From assembly GCA_937926145.1 (NCBI GenBank), contig CALANW010000019.1:1-28927 (forward strand): DNA of 28,927 bases. Reading direction: 5' to 3'. Under the pieces are notes generated by a model that did not search any database, had not been told where the DNA came from, and worked only from the letters and a program-made list of their open reading frames with translations. Origin of the DNA: an uncultured Ruminococcus sp. GTDB lineage: Bacteria; Bacillota; Clostridia; Oscillospirales; Ruminococcaceae. A program made the position numbers and the translations under genes. Within the stretch, counting starts at the first letter, position 1, and each line of letters opens with the position of its first letter. Positions 22,312-28,927 of the stretch are shown piece after piece.

Positions 22312-22320
22312 TGTTATAAT
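22312..22320 (+). promoter_or_regulatory. Extended -10 promoter of Na/Pi symporter gene
   Basis: TGTTATAAT: TATAAT at 22315-22320 with TG one base upstream. It lies about 60 bases before the ATG at 22381. The -35 region is not recognisable. Confidence 0.5.
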
Positions 22321-22380
22321 AAAAATTGTTTAGGCAGAATTAAAGTGGAATTAACAAGAAATTTGGGAAGGAAAACGAAA

Positions 22381-24177
22381 ATGTCTGTAATTGATATCGT
22401 GTCCATTTTCATCAAAGCGATAGGAAGTATCGCGCTTTTTATCTACGGTATGACAATTCTCGGAGGAAGATTGGAAAAGCTTTCCTCGGGAAGAATGGAA
22501 AAGGTCCTTGAAAAGCTTTCAAACAACGTATTCAAAAGCGTTCTGCTCGGCGCACTTGTTACGGCGGCAGTTCAAAGCTCCGCGGCAACGACAGTTATCG
22601 TCGTCGGATTGGTAAACGCAGGTATCCTGCGCCTTTCGTCCGCTATCGGCGTTATAATGGGCGCGAATATCGGTACGACTATCACGGGTCAGATACTCCG
22701 ACTCGGTGACCTTGAAAATAACGAAAATGTCGGTGCGGCACTGAAACTTCTTTCACCGACAACGCTTGCGCCGTTCATCGCGGCGGTCGGACTTATCATT
22801 TTTATGCTGTCCAAAAAGGAAAGCGGAAAAACGATAGGCGAGATACTTATCGGCGTTGGTATCCTTTTTACAGGTATGAATTCCCTTACGGAAGCCGTAA
22901 GTCCTCTCTCGGAGCTCCAGACGTTCCGTGATCTTTTCGCTACGCTTAAAAATCCTATCCTCGGAATCATCGTCGGCGCAGTCGTTACGATACTCCTGCA
23001 AAGCTCGTCCGCATCGGTCGGAATCCTGCAGACTATCTCCACAACGGGTGTTCTGACATTCTCAGCGGCTTTCCCGATAATCATGGGACAGAACATCGGT
23101 ACTTGCGTAACTCCTATCATTTCCGCAGTAGGCGCAGGCAAGAACGCAAAGCGCGCAGCCGCAGTTCACCTTTATTTCAACATTATCGGTACAATAATGT
23201 TCCTTATTGTTGTATATGCACTTCAGGCTATCGTCGGTCTTCCTTTCTGGGATAAGTCGATAGATATGGGCGGCATCGCGAATTTCCATACATTCTTCAA
23301 CGTTGTTGTAACTATCTGCTTTATCCCGTTCACAAAGCTTCTTGAAAAGCTTGCTATGATAACCATTCGCGACAAAAAGACAGAGGACGGCGCTCCAATG
23401 TCCGAATTCACCGCTCCTGCTCTCGAAGACAGACTTCTCGTTTCTCCCTCGCTCGCAGTTCAGCAGGCTTCAAACACTGCGCTTGCAATGGGCAACCTTG
23501 CGTTCTACAACTTCGAGAATATGCGCGGACTTTTCACGGGCAATTATGATGAAAAGCTCATTGCATCGCTCAAAGACAACGAAGAGAACATCGACCGTAT
23601 GGAGGACAGGCTCAATGCTTACCTCGTCAAGATAAACGAGTGTGAACTTACCGACTTTGAGAACCGCCGCGTTACCGAGCTTCTCCATTTGAGCTCCGAA
23701 TTCGAGCGCATCGGCGACTATACGATGAACCTTATCGAGGATGCAGAAAAGCTTCACGAGAATTCGGTAACTTTCTCACCCGAAGCTATACGTGAGCTTG
23801 ACGTTATCTCACGCGCCTGCGAGGAGATCATCGGTATGGCGATACGCTGTGTGGAACTCAACGATGCTACGCTCGCCGCAAAGATAGAACCGCTCGAAGA
23901 AACTATCGATTACCTCAATGAAACGCTCAAAGCACGTCATATCGAGCGCCTTAAAGAGGGCAAGTGCGTTGTCGAAAGCGGCGTAAACTTCCTCGACCTG
24001 CTTATCAACCTTGAAAGAATTTCCGACCATTGTTCAAATATTGCGGTCTATGTTATCGGCTCGCAGAAGAACAATACCGTCATCAACCGTCATGAATTCA
24101 TTCAGAATGCACACGCCGCAAAGGACGAATCCTATGTCCGCCTTGAAGAAGAGTTTATGACAAAATATGCGATCTGA
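22381..24177 (+). CDS. Na/Pi cotransporter family protein with PhoU domain
   Basis: A 598-residue membrane protein of the NptA/YjbB (SLC34-like) family. Two inverted repeats carry the signature pairs: AAVQSSAATT (Gln65) with GANIGTTITGQ, and LLQSSSASVG (Gln207) with GQNIGTCVTPII. About eight or nine hydrophobic segments fill residues 5-335. The C-terminal 230 residues are soluble and helical and match PhoU (LLHLSSEFERIGDYTMNLIE, then INLERISDHCSNIAVYV, metal-binding E/D motifs). Such fusions are thought to import or export phosphate with sodium, with PhoU regulating. The start at 22381 has GGAAGG about 10 bases upstream; an in-frame TTG/ATG-like extension upstream lacks a ribosome site. Single-gene unit ended by a strong terminator. 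Confidence 0.92.
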   Translation: MSVIDIVSIFIKAIGSIALFIYGMTILGGRLEKLSSGRMEKVLEKLSNNVFKSVLLGALVTAAVQSSAATTVIVVGLVNAGILRLSSAIGVIMGANIGTTITGQILRLGDLENNENVGAALKLLSPTTLAPFIAAVGLIIFMLSKKESGKTIGEILIGVGILFTGMNSLTEAVSPLSELQTFRDLFATLKNPILGIIVGAVVTILLQSSSASVGILQTISTTGVLTFSAAFPIIMGQNIGTCVTPIISAVGAGKNAKRAAAVHLYFNIIGTIMFLIVVYALQAIVGLPFWDKSIDMGGIANFHTFFNVVVTICFIPFTKLLEKLAMITIRDKKTEDGAPMSEFTAPALEDRLLVSPSLAVQQASNTALAMGNLAFYNFENMRGLFTGNYDEKLIASLKDNEENIDRMEDRLNAYLVKINECELTDFENRRVTELLHLSSEFERIGDYTMNLIEDAEKLHENSVTFSPEAIRELDVISRACEEIIGMAIRCVELNDATLAAKIEPLEETIDYLNETLKARHIERLKEGKCVVESGVNFLDLLINLERISDHCSNIAVYVIGSQKNNTVINRHEFIQNAHAAKDESYVRLEEEFMTKYAI

Positions 24178-24181
24178 CCTT

Positions 24182-24217
24182 TTCGGCTGCTCGGAACAAA
24201 GAGCAGCCGAATTTTTT
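24182..24217 (+). terminator. Rho-independent terminator after Na/Pi gene
   Basis: TTCGGCTGCTC (24182-24192) pairs with GAGCAGCCGAA (24201-24211), 11 perfect base pairs, followed by TTTTTT (24212-24217). It begins 5 bases after the stop codon. Confidence 0.95.
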
Positions 24218-24219
24218 CC

Positions 24220-24248
24220 TTTACAAACGGGAAAAAATATGCTATAAT
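24220..24248 (+). promoter_or_regulatory. Promoter of lepA
   Basis: TTTACA (24220-24225), a 17-base spacer and TATAAT (24243-24248), 24 bases before the start codon. The -35 box starts 3 bases after the U-run of the preceding terminator. Confidence 0.85.
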
Positions 24249-24271
24249 CAGAGGAGAAAAGGAGTGTTTTT

Positions 24272-26083
24272 GTGTCATATAATCAGGATAATATCAGAAA
24301 TTTTTGCATTATTGCTCATATAGATCACGGCAAATCGACTCTTGCCGACCGAATCCTCGAACTTACTTCCTCCGTTGCGAAGCGTGATATGGAAGAACAG
24401 CTCCTCGATAATATGGATATCGAGCGTGAAAGAGGCATCACTATCAAGGCGCGCGCCGTTCGCCTTAATTATACCGCAAAAGACGGCAAGGAGTATGTTT
24501 TCAACCTTATCGATACTCCCGGTCACGTTGACTTTAACTATGAAGTTTCCCGTTCGCTCGTTGCCTGCGAGGGTGCTATCCTTATCGTCGACGCATCGCA
24601 GGGTATCGAAGCGCAGACCCTTGCCAATACCTACCTTGCAATAGAAAACGACCTTGAAGTTATGCCTGTTATCAATAAGATAGACCTGCCCTCGGCTGAA
24701 CCCGAACGCGTTGCTGAAGAAGTCGAGAACGTTATCGGCATACCTGCAATGGACGCTCCGAGAATTTCCGCAAAAATGGGTACGAACGTTGAGGAAGTCC
24801 TCGAACGTGTCGTTACGGATATCCCTGCACCGAAAGGCGATATAAACGCACCGCTCAAAGCGCTTATCTTCGACTGTTACTACGACAGTTACAAAGGCGT
24901 TATAATCTACGTCAGAGTTATCGACGGCGAAGTAAAGATCGGTCAGAGGATTCGTCTTATGGCTACGGGCGCAGAGTTCGATGTTGTCGAAACAGGCTAT
25001 ATGGGCGCTGTCGATCACGTCAATTCTGGTACGCTCAAAGCAGGCGAAGTTGGCTATATCACGGCTTCAATAAAATCTATCGGCGATACAAAGGTCGGCG
25101 ACACCGTTACCGATGCTGAGAACCCTTGTGACGGCGCGCTTCCCGGCTACCGTGAAGTAAACCCAATGGTGTTCAGCGGTATCTATCCTGCCGACGGCGC
25201 AAAGTACGGTGACCTCCGTGACGCACTTGAAAAGCTCCAGCTCAATGATGCTTCACTTTCGTTCCAGCCCGAAACCTCCGTTGCGCTCGGCTTCGGATTC
25301 CGATGCGGCTTCCTCGGACTTCTCCACATGGAGATAATTCAGGAACGCCTTGAACGTGAGTATAACCTCGACCTTATCACCACCGCGCCATCGGTTATCT
25401 ATAAAGTTAACCTCACGAGCGGCGAAACGGTCTATATCGATAACCCTACGAATTACCCCGACCCTGCAAATATCCAGTCGGCGGAAGAGCCTATGGTAAA
25501 GGCTTCTATCCTCGCGCCGTCCGATTATGTCGGAAATATTATGGAGCTTTGTCAGGAGCGCCGCGGCGTGTTTAAGGATATGAAATACCTCGATGCTACG
25601 CGCGTTGATCTTCACTATGAACTTCCACTCAATGAAATAATCTATGACTTCTTCGATGCGCTCAAATCACGCACAAAGGGTTATGCTTCATTCGATTATG
25701 AAATGCTCGGTTATGTTCCGTCGAAACTTGTCAAGCTTGATATTATGCTCAACGGTGATATCGTCGATGCGCTTTCGTTTATCGTTCACGCAGATAATGC
25801 GTATAAACGTGCAAGAAAGATAGCAGAGCGTCTTAAAGACAATATCCCGCGTCAGCTTTTTGAAATTCCTATCCAAGCGGCTGTCGGCGGAAAGGTCATC
25901 GCGAGAGAAACCGTCAAGGCTATGCGCAAGGACGTTCTTGCAAAGTGCTACGGCGGCGATATCACACGAAAGAAAAAGCTGCTTGAAAAGCAGAAAGAGG
26001 GTAAAAAGCGTATGCGCCAGCTCGGTACTGTCGAAGTTCCGCAGGAAGCGTTTATGGCTGTACTCAAAATGGACGATGAATAA
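24272..26083 (+). CDS. lepA: Elongation factor 4 (back-translocase LepA)
   Basis: A 603-residue translational GTPase that binds ribosomes and affects translocation or assembly. G1 is AHIDHGKST (15-23), the switch region has ERGITIKA, G3 is DTPGHVDF, and G4 is NKIDLPSA. Domain II, then the EF4-specific C-terminal end with PRQLFEIPIQAAVGGKVIAR and GDITRKKKLLEKQKEGKKRM, is complete. Length and order match the family. The start is GTG 24272 behind AAAGGAG at 9 bases. It has its own promoter and is followed after 53 bases by hemW, a gene order found in many Firmicutes. Confidence 0.96.
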   Translation: MSYNQDNIRNFCIIAHIDHGKSTLADRILELTSSVAKRDMEEQLLDNMDIERERGITIKARAVRLNYTAKDGKEYVFNLIDTPGHVDFNYEVSRSLVACEGAILIVDASQGIEAQTLANTYLAIENDLEVMPVINKIDLPSAEPERVAEEVENVIGIPAMDAPRISAKMGTNVEEVLERVVTDIPAPKGDINAPLKALIFDCYYDSYKGVIIYVRVIDGEVKIGQRIRLMATGAEFDVVETGYMGAVDHVNSGTLKAGEVGYITASIKSIGDTKVGDTVTDAENPCDGALPGYREVNPMVFSGIYPADGAKYGDLRDALEKLQLNDASLSFQPETSVALGFGFRCGFLGLLHMEIIQERLEREYNLDLITTAPSVIYKVNLTSGETVYIDNPTNYPDPANIQSAEEPMVKASILAPSDYVGNIMELCQERRGVFKDMKYLDATRVDLHYELPLNEIIYDFFDALKSRTKGYASFDYEMLGYVPSKLVKLDIMLNGDIVDALSFIVHADNAYKRARKIAERLKDNIPRQLFEIPIQAAVGGKVIARETVKAMRKDVLAKCYGGDITRKKKLLEKQKEGKKRMRQLGTVEVPQEAFMAVLKMDDE

Positions 26084-26136
26084 GATACTGATTTCTGGGC
26101 GGCTCTCGGGTCGCCCTATTGTTTTGGAGAAATAAA

Positions 26137-27201
26137 ATGTACAGAGGACTTTATATCCATGTTCCGTTCTGCATAAGAAAGTGTCCCTACTGTGACTTCT
26201 ATTCTGTTACGAAAACAAGCCTTGCAGACGATTATACTGCGGCTGTTGTGAGGAATATAAAAGCACAAAACGTCAGTGCCGACACAGTCTATTTCGGCGG
26301 CGGAACGCCCTCAATTCTGACAGCGGAGCAGATAAGTAAGATGCTTTCCTCCGTTTCGAATATCGCACCGAACGCCGAGATAACAATGGAGTGCAACCCG
26401 AATTCCGTCAGCGAAAAATACCTCTCGGAAATACTTTCGGCAGGCGTGAACAGAATATCTTTCGGTGTTCAGTCGCTCTCCGATAAGGAACTGACCGTTC
26501 TTGGCAGGCTTCACGATGCAGAAACCGCCGTAAAAGCTATAAATTCCGCCTATATAGCAGGTTTCCGCAACATTTCAGCCGATCTTATGCTCGCAACGGC
26601 ATATCAGACCCCCGAAACGCTCTCTGAAACGCTTGAAAAGCTTTGTACACTTCCGCTGAACCACGTTTCGGCGTATATGCTAAAAATTGAAGAGGGGACA
26701 CCTTACGGCAAAAGCGATACAATACGAAATCTTATCCCCGATGAGGACGAAACTGCCGATATGTATCTCGAAGCTGTGCAAAAGCTTGAGGAAAACGGCT
26801 TTGCACAATATGAGATATCCAACTTTGCATATAAAGGTTATGAATCCCGTCACAATCTCAAATATTGGCGGTGTGAAGAATATTTCGGCATAGGCCCGTC
26901 AGCACATTCTTATATAAACGGCGTAAGAAAAGCCTGCCCTCCGTCAGTTGAGGATTTCATCAAAAGCGAATTGCAGACTGAAAATGTCACCGAGAAAAAC
27001 GGCGGCGAAACGGACGAGAAAATAATGCTCCAACTTCGCTTAACGCAAGAGGGAATACCGCTTTCGGCACTTGCGCAGGACAAGCTCCCAATTGTTGAGC
27101 AGCTAAAAAAACACGGTCTGCTCCGACAGAGCGGCGAACATATAATGCTCACCCCGAACGGCTGTCTTGTTTCAAACGGAATAATCTGCGAGTTGACATA
27201 A
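26137..27201 (+). CDS. hemW: Radical SAM heme chaperone HemW
   Basis: A 354-residue radical SAM protein of the HemN/HemW group. The cluster motif CIRKCPYC (Cys12, Cys16, Cys19) is followed by DFYS, the pattern of HemW and not of true HemN oxidases, which have CxxxCxxCxC (here Phe follows the third-cysteine Asp). GGGTPSIL (SAM-binding strand), NPNSV, GVQSL and GLPxQT-like ATAYQTPETL are present. Known HemW proteins bind and hand over haem. The ATG at 26137 has TTGGAG 8 bases upstream; the reading frame stays open further upstream, but without such a site. A weak hairpin (GGGCG/CGCCC, 26098-26116) lies between lepA and this gene. Confidence 0.92.
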   Translation: MYRGLYIHVPFCIRKCPYCDFYSVTKTSLADDYTAAVVRNIKAQNVSADTVYFGGGTPSILTAEQISKMLSSVSNIAPNAEITMECNPNSVSEKYLSEILSAGVNRISFGVQSLSDKELTVLGRLHDAETAVKAINSAYIAGFRNISADLMLATAYQTPETLSETLEKLCTLPLNHVSAYMLKIEEGTPYGKSDTIRNLIPDEDETADMYLEAVQKLEENGFAQYEISNFAYKGYESRHNLKYWRCEEYFGIGPSAHSYINGVRKACPPSVEDFIKSELQTENVTEKNGGETDEKIMLQLRLTQEGIPLSALAQDKLPIVEQLKKHGLLRQSGEHIMLTPNGCLVSNGIICELT

Positions 27202-27203
27202 TG

Positions 27204-27243
27204 AAAACGCTGAACGATGTTGTTTCGTTCAGCGTTTTTTTAT
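27204..27243. terminator. Bidirectional terminator between hemW and methyltransferase fusion
   Basis: AAAACGCTGAACGA (27204-27217) pairs with TCGTTCAGCGTTTT (27225-27238), 14 perfect base pairs, with T-runs on both strands. It starts 3 bases after the hemW stop and touches the stop codon of the convergent gene. Confidence 0.95.
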
Positions 27244-28694
27244 TTTCCGAAAAGCACAGCCTGTGCATAGTTAATGTTCTCGAAAGCCGTCAGTCCACTG
27301 CCGTCAAAAAATCTGTGCTGAATTTCATCGCGGTTCAGAAATTCATAGAGCAGAAAGCCGTGTTCTTCAAGCATTTTTTCAAGCTCTCCGTAACCAAAGC
27401 AGGTTCTCATCGGCTCGCCGCTCATTTCCGCCATTTTGAGCATCTCTTTCACCCTTGGGATATTCGATGAAAATAAATGGCTGTCGGGAAAGTCGAACAC
27501 AACAGCACTTCCGTTTGAAGCAACTGCCGCAATATTTTCAAAAAGTGCCGATATTTCGTCGTTTGTAAGATAATACAGCAGTCCGAGGCAGGAGAACAAC
27601 GTCTTTTTTCGTCTGTCGAAGCCATTTTTATCAAGGACTGTTCCGATATTTTCGCGCGAAAGGTCGGCAGAAATGTAATGTGCATTTTGCGGTATTTTAA
27701 GACCAGCGCGTTTTATTCGGCGAAGCTTGTCGGCAATGACAGCTGCCTTGTCTATCTCAAAAATCTGTAAATTCGGGTCAGTATTTCTGAGTGAAAATGT
27801 GTCATAGCCACAGCCGAGGATAACATACTGCAGAGTGCCCGTTTTTTCAGCCGTTTCAAGGCTTTCCTCGCAGAATTTGCTCCGTCCGAGCGGAGTAGGG
27901 GCAAGGCTCGTGTTCACATAATCGGTCACATCGCTGTGTTCTGCGGAAATAAAGCCCTCTATCTGCCGAAATTCTTCTTCGGTGAATAATTTTTCAGCAT
28001 AAATGTCACGAAAAGGAACAAATTTACTATGCTTGTTCACATACGCCCTTGCAAATGCCGAGATAAGAGCAGTCAGGTTCGCCTTGTCTGCCGATTTACG
28101 CTTTTCGGCAGGCGTTTCATACTCAAAAAGTCCATGCTTTGTGCAGTAAAAAAAGAATTTTCCACCGCGAAGCTTCGGAAATACCACCGATGAATCCTGC
28201 TCGGGGCAAAGCTTCGCCGTCATTACAGTATCGTTCGATACATACGAAATGAAAGCAATAAAATGTTCCCGTGACATTTCGTGCTTGACGGTGACGGAAT
28301 ATTCGCTTTCCGTTTCATTCACCTCAATGCGGTGCGTATCTTCCTGCGGCAAAGCGTTCAGCGGAGAAAGCTTCTTTCCACAGCAGGAAACCACAGCCTC
28401 GCCCGTGCCATGCAGAAAGCTGCCGCAGTGAGGGCAGACGTAAAACCGAATTTCCTTGAAATTCCCGACAAATTCGCCGTTCGGGGACAGCTCGCCCGAT
28501 AATATAGTGTCGGCGTTCGTTCCGAGTATATCGGCAAGCCCGTTCAGAAGCGAAGCATCGGGAAAGCCGTGACCCGTTTCCCACTTAGAGATAGTTTTCG
28601 GCAGCACTCCAAGCCTGTCTGCGACCTCTTTCTGCGTCATACCGTTTTCTTTTCTGAGCTTGCGTATCAATTCGCCGCTTTTGCATAAGTCCAT
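27240..28694 (-). CDS. XRE regulator-desulfoferrodoxin-SAM methyltransferase fusion
   Basis: A 484-residue three-part protein. Residues 7-65 are a Cro/CI-type HTH (LIRKLRKENGMTQKEVADRL, TISKWETG, ILGTNADTIL). Residues 83-192 match full-length desulfoferrodoxin: a desulforedoxin-type metal site (Cys87, Cys90, Cys104, Cys105 in VCPHCG and SCCGKKL), then the superoxide-reductase-type iron site, with His121, His138, His144 (VKHEMSREHFIAF), Cys184 and His187 (CTKHGLFEYE). Spacings equal the family's except for a 3-residue deletion between the first two histidines. Residues about 205-484 are a SAM methyltransferase of the leucine carboxyl methyltransferase type (LARAYVN-like start, YVILGCGYDTFSLR at 290-303, FEIDKAAVI, FSCLGLLYYLT). 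The ATG has AAAGGA 7 bases upstream. Possible role: a redox- or metal-sensing regulator with an attached methylase. HTH plus desulfoferrodoxin-like regulators are common in Clostridia; the methylase fusion looks unusual to me. Confidence 0.88.
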   Translation of the reverse strand: MDLCKSGELIRKLRKENGMTQKEVADRLGVLPKTISKWETGHGFPDASLLNGLADILGTNADTILSGELSPNGEFVGNFKEIRFYVCPHCGSFLHGTGEAVVSCCGKKLSPLNALPQEDTHRIEVNETESEYSVTVKHEMSREHFIAFISYVSNDTVMTAKLCPEQDSSVVFPKLRGGKFFFYCTKHGLFEYETPAEKRKSADKANLTALISAFARAYVNKHSKFVPFRDIYAEKLFTEEEFRQIEGFISAEHSDVTDYVNTSLAPTPLGRSKFCEESLETAEKTGTLQYVILGCGYDTFSLRNTDPNLQIFEIDKAAVIADKLRRIKRAGLKIPQNAHYISADLSRENIGTVLDKNGFDRRKKTLFSCLGLLYYLTNDEISALFENIAAVASNGSAVVFDFPDSHLFSSNIPRVKEMLKMAEMSGEPMRTCFGYGELEKMLEEHGFLLYEFLNRDEIQHRFFDGSGLTAFENINYAQAVLFGK

Positions 28695-28731
28695 AGCTGT
28701 TTCCTTTCTGTCAAAAGATTTTCATAGCTAT

Positions 28732-28760
28732 ATTATAAACTCTTGCGGCGGAAAAGTAAA
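28732..28760 (-). promoter_or_regulatory. Promoter of fusion gene
   Basis: On the minus strand, TTTACT (28760-28755), a 17-base spacer and TATAAT (28737-28732), 38 bases before the ATG. Confidence 0.75.
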
Positions 28761-28776
28761 TCTACTTATCGTTCAC

Positions 28777-28811
28777 AAAAAAAAAACGTCTGCGGCGCAG
28801 TGCAACAGACG
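28777..28811 (-). terminator. Terminator with 10-base U-run
   Basis: On the minus strand, CGTCTG (28811-28806) pairs with CAGACG (28792-28787), and ten T residues follow (28786-28777). It is the second terminator downstream of the tRNA and insulates the promoter of the fusion gene. Confidence 0.85.
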
Positions 28812-28824
28812 CTTATATGCAATA

Positions 28825-28857
28825 AAAAACGGACAGACTGAAAAGTCTATCCGTTTT
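28825..28857. terminator. Terminator directly after tRNA-Ser
   Basis: AAAAACGGA (28825-28833) pairs with TCCGTTTTT (ending 28858); after one mismatch AGACT/AGTCT (28835-28839 and 28844-28848) closes on a GAAA loop. T-runs on both sides. On the minus strand it starts at the last base of the tRNA. Confidence 0.85.
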
Positions 28858-28927
28858 TGGCGCGGAACAAGGGATTTGAACCCTCGCGCCGGTTTCCCGA
28901 CCTACTCCCTTAGCAGGGGAGCCCCTT
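28858..28927 (-). tRNA. tRNA-Ser (anticodon GCU), 5' end cut by window edge
   Basis: Read on the minus strand, the sequence shows the anticodon arm CTCCC-CTGCTAA-GGGAG with anticodon GCT (28914-28912), a long variable arm typical of serine tRNA, a T-arm with GGTTCAAATCC, the 3' acceptor strand and an encoded CCA (28860-28858). The D-arm and 5' acceptor strand lie mostly beyond 28927. Confidence 0.93.

Noticed and set aside
22080..22380. Riboswitch before the Na/Pi symporter gene
   Set aside because: The leader after the extended -10 box is only about 55 bases and shows no conserved structure or hairpin.
24275..25018. Open frame of 247 codons on the minus strand opposite lepA
   Set aside because: Shadow of lepA; no recognisable domain and no promoter.

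Overview
This window looks like a chromosomal segment of a Gram-positive anaerobe of the class Clostridia, most likely a Ruminococcus-like member of the Oscillospiraceae. That placement is inferred from AGGAGG-type ribosome sites, TTGACA/TATAAT promoters, the gene families present (HemZ, a Na/Pi symporter fused to PhoU, XRE regulators) and an intergenic hairpin cluster of a style I associate with that family. No database was searched.

Three regions can be told apart. (1) Positions 1-866 hold one AT-rich unknown membrane-anchored gene. (2) Positions 867-13692 look like a 12.8-kb integrated element. It carries, from the left, a large serine recombinase with a short upstream ORF and an attenuator-like leader; an XRE regulator; a decayed stretch with three unusual dyad repeats, a broken coiled-coil gene and a truncated tfoX; an XRE control gene with twin operators; a three-gene restriction-modification-like operon (two N6-adenine methylase-like subunits and a GIY-YIG/T5orf172-helicase subunit); a NYN RNase-like gene; and an HD phosphohydrolase with a small unknown partner. 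(3) From 13693 on lies housekeeping DNA: a minus-strand operon recJ-relA-MBL hydrolase-hemZ-zinc-ribbon protein-rlmD, then plus-strand Na/Pi-PhoU symporter, lepA and hemW, then a minus-strand XRE-desulfoferrodoxin-methyltransferase fusion, and the 3' part of a tRNA-Ser(GCU) at the right edge.

The most informative observation is a 20-base direct repeat with one mismatch at 867-886 and 13673-13692. One copy lies in the last codons of the recombinase and the other inside rlmD, in the same reading frame (both encode KHVECV). I read these as the two attachment sites of the element. Insertion into rlmD would have exchanged gene tails: RlmD gained an extra C-terminal domain of about 95 residues carried by the element, while the recombinase lost it and now ends on what should be the old rlmD 3' end.

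Within the element, the cargo looks defensive. The methylase and helicase genes are coupled by two identical ATGGCTGA overlaps and are preceded by a divergent regulator with two copies of the same 14-base operator. The second notable gene is at 27240-28694: an XRE DNA-binding domain, a complete desulfoferrodoxin-like module with its iron ligands, and a SAM methyltransferase domain in one chain.
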